DNA of 64,000 nucleotides, taken from the NCBI GenBank assembly GCA_033977085.1, contig CP138906.1, forward strand, positions 2,232,001-2,296,000, read 5' to 3'. The notes beneath the pieces were generated by a model that made no database searches, had not been told where the DNA came from, and was given only the letters and a program-made list of their open reading frames with translations. Every line of letters starts with the position of its first letter. The first letter of the stretch is position 1. Shown piece by piece: positions 21,821-32,366 of the stretch. Source of the stretch: Apirhabdus apintestini. GTDB taxonomy: Bacteria > Pseudomonadota > Gammaproteobacteria > Enterobacterales > Enterobacteriaceae. A program made the translations under genes and the position numbers.

Positions 21821-22591
21821 GTGGACATTGAACTCAGCGACGCTGAGATGCTGCGTTACAACCGCCAAATCGTGCTGCGCGGATTTGATTTCGACGGCCA
21901 GGAGCGTTTAAAAGGGGCGCGCGTGCTGGTAGTCGGGTTGGGTGGCTTAGGCTGCGCCGCAGCCCAGTACCTGGCCGCGGCGGGAATCGGTCATATGACG
22001 CTGCTTGATTTTGACACCGTCGCGCTGTCTAATCTGCAGCGCCAAATATTACATCACGATGCGGATATCGGGCGCCTGAAAGTCGATTCCGCCCGCGATG
22101 CGCTGGCGCGCATTAATCCTCACGTTTCGCTTTCAACGTTGGACAGCGCGCTGGACGACGATGAGCTGCAGCAGCAGGTTAATCATCATCACATCGTGCT
22201 GGACTGCACCGACAATGTGGCAATTCGGCTGCAGCTTAATCGCGCCTGCCACCGCGCGCGCGTTGCACTGGTATCCGGCGCCGCAATCCGCATGGAAGGC
22301 CAAATTTCAGTGTTTACCTGGCAGCCGAACGCACCCTGCTATCAGTGTTTAAGCCGCCTGTTTGGTGAAAATGCATTAACCTGCGTCGAGGCAGGCGTCA
22401 TGGCTCCGCTAGTGGGTATGATTGGCGCAATGCAGGCAATGGAAGCGATTAAAGTCCTCACCGATTATGGAAAACCTCTTGCCGGGAAAATTTTACTGGT
22501 TGATGCGATGACGGGCCAGTTCCGAGAAATGGCGCTACCGCGCAATCTTCAGTGCCCGGTGTGCGGCGATAATGCTGAAGCTATGCGCTAG
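21821..22591 (+). CDS. moeB: Molybdopterin-synthase adenylyltransferase MoeB
   Basis: 256 residues from GTG 21821, chosen because a GGAGG site lies 5 bases upstream and the family N-terminus (ELSDAEMLRYNRQIVLRGFD) follows. MoeB adenylates the C-terminal glycine of MoaD (E1-like reaction). The nucleotide-binding glycine loop VGLGGLGCAA, the R-Q-x-L-H segment and two zinc CxxC pairs (CYQC and CPVC) are present. It is open even though moeA just upstream, and moaA, are broken. Its partner MoaD at 57284-57529 is also open. Confidence 0.95.
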   Translation: MDIELSDAEMLRYNRQIVLRGFDFDGQERLKGARVLVVGLGGLGCAAAQYLAAAGIGHMTLLDFDTVALSNLQRQILHHDADIGRLKVDSARDALARINPHVSLSTLDSALDDDELQQQVNHHHIVLDCTDNVAIRLQLNRACHRARVALVSGAAIRMEGQISVFTWQPNAPCYQCLSRLFGENALTCVEAGVMAPLVGMIGAMQAMEAIKVLTDYGKPLAGKILLVDAMTGQFREMALPRNLQCPVCGDNAEAMR

Positions 22592-23038
22592 TGGATTAGG
22601 CCAATCGCATCGCGTTATCTCAGCGGTATACCCCGCTAAATTTGTCTATAAACCGCGCCTTCGAGCGCGTTTCTATTTATTCCCGACGTACTATTATTGA
22701 TAAGAAATCATAATACGAAGGCGTGATTTGTAAGCCTGATGGCAGTGCCTGGCTGTTGCTGGATGGAAAATATTATGAAAAGCGGCGGCCGATCTTTACA
22801 CTTTCAGCAATCTATTTCAGGGGCTTTCAGGACGGGCAAAGCCGCTCCGGGTAAAGTAATACCGCATAATTAAGAGTATCAGGCGTGACGGGCTATCCGC
22901 AGCCGGCTTCCTGCCGGCGAATTTTTATGGCTGAAGCGCCAGGGTTCTGGTTGTTGATATGCGGCCGGACGCAAGGTGAAACAGGTCTAACCATTTGAAA
23001 AAATCACATAAAATTCAGCATAACTCACCTATTAAGAA
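22592..23038. other. Gene-free stretch between moeB and ybiT
   Basis: About 450 bases with many stops in all frames and no recognised similarity. In E. coli several genes (fsaA, pflEF, ybiU, ybiV) lie between moeB and ybiT; all appear to be deleted. I see no remnants. Confidence 0.45.
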
Positions 23039-23072
23039 AAAAGCACCGACGATGCAACCGTGCGGTGCTTTC
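23039..23072 (-). terminator. Hairpin downstream of ybiT
   Basis: AAAAGCACCG and CGGTGCTTT form a 9 bp stem with a loop of about 14 bases. The minus strand ends in a T run, suiting the end of ybiT transcription about 80 bases past its stop. Confidence 0.55.
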
Positions 23073-23154
23073 TATCCCGTCCAATACGCGTTCAGCGTTA
23101 AGTCACCGGGGCCTAACTGACGGCATGTAGTCAGGTACAGGAGGTCAAATTAAC

Positions 23155-24749
23155 TCAGGACTCAACGCCTTTGCTGCGCAGATAATCTTCATAACCGCCG
23201 CCAAAATCAGTGACGCCCTGCGGCGTGATTTCCAGTACCCGCGTCGCCAGAGAGCTAACAAAAGCCCGGTCATGCGAAACAAATATCAGCGTCCCTGGTA
23301 GAGTTCCAGCGCCGAGTTCAGGGATTCAATAGATTCCATGTCCAGGTGGTTGGTCGGCTCGTCCATAATCAGGATATTCGGACGTTCCATCATCAACTTA
23401 CCAAACAGCATGCGCCCTTTTTCGCCGCCGGAGAGTACCTTGACCGGTTTCTTGATATCTTCCTGACCGAACAGCAGGCGCCCCAGTACGCTGCGCACCG
23501 CCTGTTCGTCATCGCCTTCCTGTTTCCACTGGCTCATCCAGTCGAACACATTAAGCGGAGAATCGAATTCTGCCGCATGATCCTGGGCGTAATATCCGAT
23601 GCGGGTGTTTTCCGACCATTTTACGCTGCCGCTGTCCGGCGTTAATTCGCCGAGCAGCGTCTTGAGAAACGTGGTTTTACCGACCCCATTGGTACCCAAT
23701 ACCGCAAGTTTCTCACCTACTTCCAGCAGCATTCCAACCCCGCTGAACAGCGGCGCTTCGCCAAATCCCTTACTTAACGCTTCGACTTCCAGCGCGTTGC
23801 GGAACAGTTTCTTTTCCTGCTCAAAGCGAATAAATGGATTCTGACGGCTGGAGGCCTTCACCTCATCCAGTTTGATTTTGTCTATTTGGCGCGCGCGCGA
23901 TGTCGCCTGGCGCGACTTGGAGGCATTAGCGCTAAAGCGGCTGACAAACGCCTGCAGTTCGGCAATTTGCGCTTTCTTCTTCGCATTATCCGCCAGCAGC
24001 CGTTCGCGGGCCTGAGTCGCGGCCGTCATATATTCATCGTAGTTGCCGGGATAGAGCCGCAGTTCACCGTAATCGAGATCCGCCATGTGCGTGCATACCA
24101 TATTCAGGAAATGCCGATCGTGCGAAATGATAATCATGGTACTGTCACGCTCGTTCAGCACCTGCTCCAGCCAGCGAATAGTATCAATATCCAGGTTGTT
24201 GGTAGGTTCGTCGAGCAGCAGGATATCCGGATTAGAAAACAGCGCCTGTGCCAGCAGGACGCGCAGTTTCCAGCCCGGCGCTACGTCGCTCATCGGCCCA
24301 TAGTGCTGTTCCAGCGGAATACCCACGCCAAGGAGCAACTCGCCCGCGCGCGATTCGGCGGAGTAACCGTCCATCTCGCCATACAGCACCTCAAGATCGG
24401 CGACTTTATAGCCATCTTCTTCACTCATTTCCGGCAATGCATAGATGCGATCGCGTGCCTGCTTCACATCCCAGAGCTCAGTGTGCCCCATAATGACCGT
24501 ATCCAGAACCGAGTACTGTTCAAAAGCAAACTGATCCTGACGCAGTTTGCCGATCCGCTCATTAGGGTCGTAAGAGACATTTCCCGCGCTCGGCTGAAGA
24601 TCGCCGCCAAGGATTTTCATTAGCGTCGACTTACCGCAGCCGTTAGCGCCGATAAGCCCATAGCGATTACCGTCGCCGAATTTAACGGATATATTTTCAA
24701 ACAGCGGCTTGCTGCCGAACTGCATGGTGACATTGCTGGAAACTAACAA
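23155..24749 (-). pseudogene. ybiT: ABC-F ATPase YbiT, frameshift near the C-terminus
   Basis: 487 residues are open from ATG 24749, then the frame breaks in a run of three C on the plus strand (23293-23295). Restoring one base gives TLIFVSHDR and the remaining 44 residues to a stop at 23155, about the 530-residue length of E. coli YbiT. ABC-F proteins bind ribosomes and use two ATPase domains. Both Walker A motifs (GANGCGKST, GTNGVGKTT) and both signature/Walker B motifs are in frame. The break removes the H-loop and the end of the second domain, so ATP hydrolysis there should fail. A partly active truncated product is possible. Confidence 0.92.
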
Positions 24750-24973
24750 AGAACTACCCCGGTTATTGATGTGCGAAACCGCTCATTATGCCATAAGTGC
24801 GGCGGCAGATCGCTTCCCCTGTAAAAAGTCCTACACTTGAAATAGAGAAAGTTAAGATTTAAGCCACATCCGAATTCACTGTTGTCCGGATTGCACCTAT
24901 AATGCGCTCCAGCATGATTATCAGATTTTTAACAAACGGCCTCCATGGCATATAACAAGTGCGCGACCCAACT

Positions 24974-25888
24974 ATGAAATTACGTACGCTTTTACTGGCA
25001 GCCTTTTCCGTTATTGGTTTTTGTAAAACCGCCTCTGCTGTGACTTATCCACTTCCCAGCGACAGCAGTCGCCTGGTGGGGCAAAACCAGGTTATTACTA
25101 TCGAAGAAGGCAGTAAGCAGCCGCTGGAATACTACGCGGCTAAATATCAAATGGGGCTTTCCAATATGATGGAAGCCAACCCCGGCGTCGATCCATACTT
25201 GCCGAAACCGGGAACAATTCTGAATATTCCTCAGCAGCTTATCCTGCCGGATACGCCGCACGAAGGCATTGTGATAAATAGCGCAGAGATGCGGCTTTAC
25301 TATTATCCGAAAGACAGTAATACGGTGATTGTACTGCCTATCGGTATCGGCGAGCTGGGGAAAGATACTCCTATTAGTTGGACGACAAAAGTCGAACGTA
25401 AACGGGCAAATCCCACCTGGACGCCTACGGCGAAAATGCACGCGGAGTACGCTGAGCGCGGTGAGCGCCTCCCGGCGGTGGTCCCTGCCGGCCCTGATAA
25501 TCCTATGGGTCTGTATGCGCTATATATCGGGCGCCTGTACGCTATTCATGGGACCAACGCTAACTTCGGCATTGGCCTGCGCGTTAGCCACGGCTGCGTG
25601 CGCCTGCGTAATGAAGACATTAAATTCTTGTTTGAGAACGTTCCCGTCGGGACGCGCGTTCAGTTCATTGATGAGCCGGTGAAGGCCACAACGGAAGCGG
25701 ACGGCACGCGCTATATTGAAGTCCATAACCCGCTGTCAACGACGGAAGCGCAATTTAAAGGGCATGAAGCTGTGCCGGTAACGCTAAATGACAGCGTTAA
25801 AGCGATAACCAGCAGCGATGATGTAGATCAAGATGTGGTCTCTCAGGCCATTGAAAGCCGCTCGGGAATGCCGGTCCGTTTGAATTAA
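24974..25888 (+). CDS. ldtB: L,D-transpeptidase LdtB (YbiS)
   Basis: 304 residues from ATG 24974, open. A signal peptide of about 20 residues (ending TASA) leads to a LysM-type region (about 40-95) and a YkuD domain with the catalytic motif HGTNANFGIGLRVSHGCVR, catalytic Cys about residue 208. E. coli LdtB attaches Braun lipoprotein to peptidoglycan in the periplasm. An upstream in-frame ATG would add five residues before the signal peptide and was not chosen. The gene is divergent from ybiT as in E. coli. Confidence 0.95.
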   Translation: MKLRTLLLAAFSVIGFCKTASAVTYPLPSDSSRLVGQNQVITIEEGSKQPLEYYAAKYQMGLSNMMEANPGVDPYLPKPGTILNIPQQLILPDTPHEGIVINSAEMRLYYYPKDSNTVIVLPIGIGELGKDTPISWTTKVERKRANPTWTPTAKMHAEYAERGERLPAVVPAGPDNPMGLYALYIGRLYAIHGTNANFGIGLRVSHGCVRLRNEDIKFLFENVPVGTRVQFIDEPVKATTEADGTRYIEVHNPLSTTEAQFKGHEAVPVTLNDSVKAITSSDDVDQDVVSQAIESRSGMPVRLN

Positions 25889-25915
25889 TGCTGTTTAATT
25901 GACTATCAGAACAAT

Positions 25916-25945
25916 AAGGGAGCCTCCATAAGGCTCCCTTTTTAT
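25916..25945 (+). terminator. Terminator of ldtB
   Basis: AAGGGAGCCT / AGGCTCCCTT form a perfect 10 bp stem with a 5 base loop followed by T5. It lies 28 bases past the ldtB stop. Confidence 0.85.
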
Positions 25946-26002
25946 TTGTAACTAAAATCTGCGTTCTGTGAGCGTTGTCATCAACAGGTTTTGTCTCTGC
26001 CT
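25938..26002. repeat. Degenerate repeat, left member
   Basis: About 65 bases from the ldtB terminator T run onward (TTTTATTT, TAACTAAA, GCGTTCTGTG, GGTTTTGTCTCTGCC) align with 28063-28127 at roughly 80 percent identity by eye. The two members sit on either side of IS copy 2. The family is not recognised. Confidence 0.5.
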
Positions 26003-26097
26003 TATTGTTTTGGGATTTAAATCTCACAATGTCAACAACGGGTAAAAAGTGATCCACTTACCGTCACCACCAACGGTCTAATATTGATCCACCTTGC

Positions 26098-26873
26098 TTA
26101 CTCAGGATTAGCTTCCGCTATAACCCCGGCCTTTCGTTTCTGCTTCAGTCGATAGCTCTCTCCTTTTATCTGGACTACGTGAGTGATGTAAGATCCGGTC
26201 CAGCATTGCCGATGTCAGGGCTGCATCACCCGCGAACGTCTGGTCCCACTGCCCGAACGGCAGGTTAGAGGTCAGGATCATCGCGCTCTTTTCGTAACGT
26301 TTGGCAATGACCTGGAAGAACAGCTTTGCCTCTTCCTGGCTGAACGGCAGATAGCCTATTTCGTCGATGATGAGCAGTTTGGGGGCCATGACACCGCGAT
26401 TGAGTGTCGTTTTGTAACGCCCCTGACGCTGGGAAGTCGACAGCTGTAACAGCAGGTCCGCTGCTGTTGTGAAGCGAACCTTGATGCCCGCCCGTACTGC
26501 CTCGTAGCCCATGGCTATCGCCAGATGTGTTTTCCCCACGCCCGAGGGGCCCAGCAACACGATGTTTTCGTTACGTTCGATGAAGCTCAGGGAACGCAGC
26601 GACTGGATTTGCTTCTGAGGTGCGCCGGTGGCGAAGGTGAAGTCGTATTCCTCGAACGTCTTCACCGCCGGGAAGGCTGCCATCCGCGTGTACATCGCCT
26701 GTTTACGCTGATGCCGGGCCAGTTTCTCCTCATGTAGCAGGTGCTCCAGGAAGTCCATATAGCTCCATTCCTGATCCACTGCCTGTTGCGACAGTGCCGG
26801 CGCCGCGCCGATAAGGCTGTCCAGCTGGGCTGTTCAGCAAGCACCATCAGCCGTTGATGTTGTAGTTCGACCA

Positions 26874-26877
<4 letters not shown>
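26098..26877 (-). pseudogene. istB: IstB of IS copy 2, two frame breaks
   Basis: It carries the N-terminal frame break common to all copies, plus a private two-base deletion near plus-strand 26180 that changes HHSHVVQIKG to HHSRSPDKR and removes the proper C-terminus. Walker A and Walker B motifs remain. This copy probably cannot make normal IstB. Confidence 0.85.
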
Positions 26878-27896
<1,019 letters not shown>

Positions 27897-28062
27897 AAGC
27901 TCCCTGTATTCAGAGGAGCAGATTAACCCCTGGATCAGTTTTCAACCGCTGGGGTGGATCAGTTTTGCACCGTTGGTAACACACAAGACTGGCAGAGACT
28001 TTTTAAGGAATTTGGTATGCCCCACTGGGGCGTCAAAGCAATGCCGCCTTCTATGAAGACGG

Positions 28063-28127
28063 ATTTTTATTTCTAACTAAAGCCCGCGTCCTGTGCACGT
28101 AGTTATCAAGCTGGTTTTGGCTCTGCC
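28063..28127. repeat. Degenerate repeat, right member
   Basis: Partner of 25938-26002 in the same orientation, sharing TTTTATTT, TAACTAAA, GCGT-CTGTG and GGTTTTGGCTCTGCC. It also follows a GC hairpin (GCCGCC...GACGG). The surrounding 27982-28504 has no gene I can identify; E. coli ybiR, expected here, is not recognisable. Confidence 0.45.
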
Positions 28128-28504
28128 GGTAAAAACCTACCCATGTCAAAGCCCTTTTCGTTGTCCACGTAGCTGACAGGGAAATTAAATATGAGCGGGT
28201 TGCCAAAAACTTCTCGCATGCAATGGCATTGCTAATGCCACATAGTCCGTGGCCGATTAACATATTGAAAACCATGGAGGAACAGAAGATTACAAGTAAG
28301 TGCACATTAGACCTTCTTGCCATTGGGTTTTGGCCGTGGCCCGCTGCCTTCGCATTTACGTTTAACATCTGAACAAAGACTTGATTTAAGCGCTGAATAA
28401 GCTCCCGGCGGGTGAAATCTGGCCGCCCTCAATAAAGGCGGATTGTTATTGCTGGCTGCTCCGGCGTACGGTTTGATGTCAGCGTGAAAAAACCACAGCG
28501 CCTG

Positions 28505-28979
28505 TCAGGACGCGCTGTCTCCCGGCTCCGCGCAAAACGCCCTGAATCGTGCCAGTGTCTCTTCGCTGACGTGGTGCTCCATACCCTCAGCGTCACGGCG
28601 GGCAATATCTGCAGGAACGCCTAGTGCCAGCAGAAAACTCTCTACTATTTGATGCCGTTCCCGGCTGGCTTGCGCGAGCGCTGCGCCTTCCGGGGTTAAA
28701 AACCCCGCGCCAGGGAATTTGTTCAATCACGCCCAGCGTGGCAAGCCGTTTGAGCATTTTTGCTACCGTTGGCTGCGAAACTCCGAGCCGGGCGGCCATA
28801 TCAACCTGCCGGGCCTCACCCTGCTCGCGAATCAAATCATCAATAAGCTCGACGTAATCATCAATGAGTTCCCGACGATGTGCCTCTCTGACCTGACGAA
28901 ACCCTTCAACGTGCTCTTCAACGTTCACCAGTGTTGTCGCTTTTCCGCTTCGGCGCCTGTTACCTGCACGTGAATTCAT
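28505..28979 (-). pseudogene. mntR: Manganese-responsive repressor MntR, one frameshift
   Basis: From ATG 28979 (MNSRAGNRRRSG; ribosome site GGGAGA) the reading matches E. coli MntR (155 residues), a DtxR-family regulator. The helix-turn-helix (QVDMAARLGVSQPTVAKMLKRL) is in frame. The frame breaks in a run of five A on the plus strand (28698-28702); restoring one base gives GVFLTPEGAALAQ. The metal-binding dimerisation half, including the HQIVE and EGMEHHVSEE segments, falls after the break. MntR represses mntH and mntS in high manganese; this allele should be inactive. Confidence 0.93.
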
Positions 28980-29063
28980 GCCTGGATCTCCCGGTATTAT
29001 TTTGTGGGCCATTGTAAACCACTTGCCTGGTTCTACAAAAAAGGAGAAATAGCCATAGCTAAC

Positions 29064-29085
29064 AAACATAGCCTGTGCTATACCT
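29064..29085. promoter_or_regulatory. MntR operator upstream of mntS
   Basis: AAACATAGC at 29064-29072 and GCTATACCT at 29077-29085 reproduce the left arm of the E. coli MntR box exactly (AAACATAGC) and the inner part of the right arm (GCTATGTTT). The site lies about 55 bp before mntS, as expected for a repressor site. Confidence 0.7.
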
Positions 29086-29140
29086 GTATATATTACAGGC
29101 AAACGAATGGACGCCAGCGGGCGCTATAAGGTGTCTGAGA

Positions 29141-29269
29141 ATGAATGAAATGAAGAGGTATATAACTATGCTAACTCGCTCTCCTTTACGGATCCGCTTA
29201 ATGCTGCTGGATATACTCTGTGAAAAAGCCCGGCCGAAACGCCGCACTGAAGATAAATCTGACCGCTAA
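29141..29269 (+). CDS. mntS: Small protein MntS
   Basis: 42 residues, the same length as E. coli MntS, beginning MNEMKR against MNEFKR. The central SPLRIRLMLLDILCEK matches SPFKVRLMLLSMLCDM and the end is EDKSDR. MntS is made when manganese is low and raises free intracellular manganese, apparently by inhibiting the exporter MntP. The gene sits divergent from mntR with an MntR box upstream, as in E. coli. It is intact although mntR is frameshifted, so it may be expressed without repression. Confidence 0.88.
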   Translation: MNEMKRYITMLTRSPLRIRLMLLDILCEKARPKRRTEDKSDR

Positions 29270-29274
29270 CGCGC

Positions 29275-29302
29275 GAGGCAATACCTCGTGCGATTCCTTT
29301 TG
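29275..29302 (+). terminator. Possible terminator after mntS
   Basis: CGAGG and CCTCG pair around AATA-like loop bases, followed by ATTCCTTTT, within 35 bases of the mntS stop. The stem is short and the T tract interrupted. Confidence 0.45.
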
Positions 29303-29463
29303 CCCTAACCTTCCCGCCCTCTGCCTGCCATAAAGATAGTTTTCGCACCGTAAGCGTTTTATTTCTGGTTTCCCCAACCAGGTTCTTTGAAGCTCCCTAA
29401 CCTTAGTGATGCTAATTAAACGCCGCGCCCGTTTTTTACCCTGGTTCTTCCTGCGCAAGACAA

Positions 29464-29490
29464 AAAATCCGCCCCTAAAGGCGGATTTCA
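29464..29490 (-). terminator. Terminator of ompX
   Basis: ATCCGCC and GGCGGAT form a 7 bp stem with loop CCTAAA. The minus strand continues into a T-rich tract (the plus side reads AAAAAATCCGCC). It lies about 20 bases past the ompX stop. Confidence 0.75.
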
Positions 29491-29510
29491 TTTTACCTTA
29501 AACGGAAAAA

Positions 29511-30023
29511 TTAGAAGCGATAACCAACGCCGGCAATCCAGGTGCCAACGTCTACGCTGCGAATGCGGCTCTGCTCATAAGAGAAGTCCAAAGCAACATT
29601 TTCCATCGGGTTGAACTGAACACCGGCACCGTAGGCAACGCCAACGTCGCTGGTATCAGATTTGTTCGGATAATCGGTCTGCTGGAATTTACCCACGGCA
29701 AAACCGATTACGCCGTAGATGCTTGCCCAGTCGGTCAGACGATAAGCAGGGCCAGCGGTAAAGCCATAGTACTGACCTTTGTTGTAAACGCCTTCACCGG
29801 TAGTACGATTTTTTTCGGTGTAGGTAAAGGAGCCGATTACACCCAGCGGTTCGCCGTCAAACTCATAGCGATATTTCAGGTTGAAACCGTTAGCTTTGTT
29901 AGCAATACCCTGCATATCGCTTTGGGCATAACCACCGGAAACGGTAGCATCACCAGCGAAAGCGGAACCGGCAGAAACGGCCAGAACACAGGCCAGAGCT
30001 GAAAGACATGCAATTTTTTTCAT
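29511..30023 (-). CDS. ompX: Outer-membrane protein OmpX
   Basis: 170 residues from ATG 30023 (ribosome site GAGGTGG). A signal peptide of about 23 residues ends in SAFA. The mature part is an eight-strand beta barrel; the C-terminal FNPMENVALDFSYEQS and final aromatic F match E. coli OmpX (171 residues) almost exactly. A longer start two codons upstream is less likely. OmpX is an abundant small porin-like protein, controlled in E. coli by envelope-stress sRNAs. Intact and well conserved. Confidence 0.96.
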   Translation of the reverse strand: MKKIACLSALACVLAVSAGSAFAGDATVSGGYAQSDMQGIANKANGFNLKYRYEFDGEPLGVIGSFTYTEKNRTTGEGVYNKGQYYGFTAGPAYRLTDWASIYGVIGFAVGKFQQTDYPNKSDTSDVGVAYGAGVQFNPMENVALDFSYEQSRIRSVDVGTWIAGVGYRF

Positions 30024-30383
30024 AACCACCTCAAATGTGCTTCAAGTAAGTCCTAAGCGTTAAATATATCAAATAAATTTAAGAAACTCTGCGGAATTTG
30101 CGTTGTCTAAGGCGCCATTTCCTGTAACAGAACATTTCCAGAATTGACCATCCTTTATCACAAGACACATAAACTTGCAGGCGGATGGTCATTATGAACC
30201 CCATTTCAGCAGGCAAATATACAGAATAGTCCTAAATTCATTTTTATCAGGGAACTTCTTAATCGCCACAATAGTAACGTCTGAATTACCGCTTTTTTCA
30301 ACAAATGCTCAACCAGCCTTCGCTAATCCTTTAGACTTCTCCGTATTTTTCAGCCGCCTTCAATTTTCATAATGGGATGTTTC

Positions 30384-31270
30384 ATGTCAGTACATTCATC
30401 TAAAGCGCCGGCCTGGGTGCCCGTATTACTTCTCCTTGTGGCAATGACCTCTATTCAGAGCGGCGCTTCGCTTGCGAAATCACTGTTCGCAGTGACAGGC
30501 GCTCCCGGCGTTACCGCCCTGCGTTTATTGCTGGGAACCCTGATTCTGGCGACCGTGTTCAAACCCTGGCGCCTGCGCTTTCGCCCTGAGCAGCGCGTGC
30601 CGCTGCTGTTATACGGCCTTGCACTGGGCGGTATGAACTATTTCTTTTATCTGTCGCTGAGCCGCATTCCGCTTGGCGTCGCCGTAGCGCTGGAATTCAC
30701 CGGGCCACTCTGCGTCGCGTTATTTTCATCCCGTCGCTTGGTTGATCTAGTGTGGATCGCCCTCGCCACCTGCGGTCTGGCATTTTTATTACCCCTGCGC
30801 GCCGGCATGGGCCATATCGACCTGACGGGTGCCACGTGGGCGCTTCTCGCCGGCGCGTGCTGGGCCGTTTATATTTTGTCCGGCCAGCGGGCGGGCGAGG
30901 AACACGGCGCGGCCACGGTTGCATTGGGTTCCGTTATCGCCGCGCTGGTATTTGTGCCGCTGGGCGCGTGGCACGCTGCAGAAGGGTTATGGCACTGGTC
31001 CGTATTACCGCTGGGGTTTGCCATCGCCATCCTCTCTACGGCCCTGCCTTACTCATTGGAAATGATTGCACTAACCCGCCTGCCAACGCGCACATTTGGC
31101 ACGTTGATGAGCATGGAACCCGGCGTGGCGGCGCTGTCCGGCATGCTTTTTTAGGTGAACGTTTAACGTTGCCCCAAACTCTCGGCCTACTGGCGATTAT
31201 CACCGCTTCAGTTGGCTCCACGCTCACTGTAAAACGCAAAGCGCGAATTAAAAAAGTCGATATATCCTGA
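30384..31270 (+). pseudogene. rhtA: Threonine/homoserine exporter RhtA, frameshift near the C-terminus
   Basis: From ATG 30384 the sequence follows E. coli RhtA (295 residues), a ten-helix EamA-family exporter. It runs to residue 257 (SGMLF), then hits TAG because one T is missing in a run of six T at 31147-31152. Restoring it gives FLGERLTLPQTLGLLAII and the C-terminus KVDIS with stop at 31270; total length then equals 295 codons. The last transmembrane helix is lost. The 360 bp ompX-rhtA region upstream holds both divergent promoters, not resolved here. Confidence 0.93.
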
Positions 31271-31308
31271 TGATATAATTTAAATTATTTTAATAATTAT
31301 TCAGATGC

Positions 31309-31333
31309 GGCGAGTTGAGACTCGCCAGATGAT
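31309..31333 (+). terminator. Terminator after rhtA
   Basis: GGCGAGT / ACTCGCC with loop TGAG, then AGATGATTTTT. It lies about 40 bases past the rhtA stop. Confidence 0.65.
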
Positions 31334-31476
31334 TTTTAACACTCATCTATGCACTGCGCTGTATCTTATTCATTGAAAACACAAGCATCTCTTTGTTTTA
31401 CAAAAAATTAATCTAATTTGTTTCTTTCTATTTGACCGATAGGTAAGACCCTAAGCGGCAACTTTGTTATGCGGTG

Positions 31477-31483
31477 CTATACT
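31477..31483 (+). promoter_or_regulatory. -10 element of the dps promoter
   Basis: CTATACT about 50 bp before the dps ATG, in the context GCGGTGCTATACTTA, closely resembles the E. coli dps -10 region used by sigma-S and sigma-70 RNA polymerase. No clear -35 was assigned. Confidence 0.55.
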
Positions 31484-31531
31484 TATTCGCGAAAAGTTAG
31501 CAGGACATTAACATCAAGAGGATATGAAACT

Positions 31532-32035
31532 ATGAGTACCGCTAAACTGGTGAAAACAAAATCTTCTGAACTGCTGTATACCCGTAACGACGTTGCGGAA
31601 AGTGAAAAGAAAGAGACGATTGAACTACTGAATCGCCAACTTATTCAGTTCATCGATTTATCTTTGATCACCAAGCAGGCCCACTGGAATATGCGCGGTG
31701 CTAACTTTATTGCCGTTCATGAAATGCTTGACGGCTTTCGTACCGCACTAACCGCGCATTTGGATACTATAGCCGAACGCGCCGTTCAGCTTGGCGGCGT
31801 TGCGCTGGGCACCACGCAGGTGATTAACAACAAAACGGCACTGCCAAGTTACCCGCTGGATATCCATTCCGTCCAGGATCATTTGAAAGCGCTCGCCGAT
31901 CGCTATTCCGTCGTGGCAAATGATGTGCGTAAAGCCATCACCGAAGCGAAAGACGAAGATACTGCCGATATCTTTACTGCAGCCTCACGCGATCTGGATA
32001 AATTCTTGTGGTTTATCGAAGCGAATATTGAATAA
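31532..32035 (+). CDS. dps: DNA-binding ferritin-like protein Dps
   Basis: 167 residues from ATG 31532 (ribosome site AGAGGA), the length of E. coli Dps. The lysine-rich N-terminus (MSTAKLVKTKSS) binds DNA. The inter-subunit ferroxidase residues are in place: H in AHWNMRG, H and D in HEMLDGF, E in AERAVQLGG. Dps forms a dodecamer that stores iron and protects DNA from peroxide. The in-frame ATG-less extension upstream (from 31469) covers the promoter and was rejected. Intact. Confidence 0.97.
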   Translation: MSTAKLVKTKSSELLYTRNDVAESEKKETIELLNRQLIQFIDLSLITKQAHWNMRGANFIAVHEMLDGFRTALTAHLDTIAERAVQLGGVALGTTQVINNKTALPSYPLDIHSVQDHLKALADRYSVVANDVRKAITEAKDEDTADIFTAASRDLDKFLWFIEANIE

Positions 32036-32044
32036 TTCGCTTTA

Positions 32045-32068
32045 TCCCCCGTGAGCGGGGGATGTCTT
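32045..32068 (+). terminator. Terminator of dps
   Basis: ATCCCCCG / CGGGGGAT with loop TGAG, followed by GTCTTTT, about 10 bases past the dps stop. Confidence 0.8.
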
Positions 32069-32366
32069 TTCCTCTCCTGATATCGTTACAATCCGTTCTT
32101 AGGCGTTATCCACTTCCCCGCCGCACTCCATTTGTCGCATCCGTGTCACACTATCTCTGTGATGCGTTATCACTTTCCAGAAACCTGGGCTACACAAGAT
32201 AGAGACCGCTGTGCTGCGTATAAAACGCAATAGCATGACGTAAGCCACGGTCGCTCACTACATGAGGCCATCCTGGCCGGCCGCCCTTAAGGTACAGACG
32301 GCGCCGCCACGGGTGGCATTAAGACATAGCCCAGATTTTATTTCCGACAGGAAGGAAACCAACCCC

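Noticed and set aside
28051..28368. 105-codon minus-strand frame next to IS copy 2
   Set aside because: No family recognised; the opposite strand also reads as broken protein-like text. Probably decayed sequence.
32100..32366. Sigma-54 promoter for glnH
   Set aside because: The best GG/GC candidate (TGGCAT...AGC near 32320) has the wrong spacing between the -24 and -12 elements.
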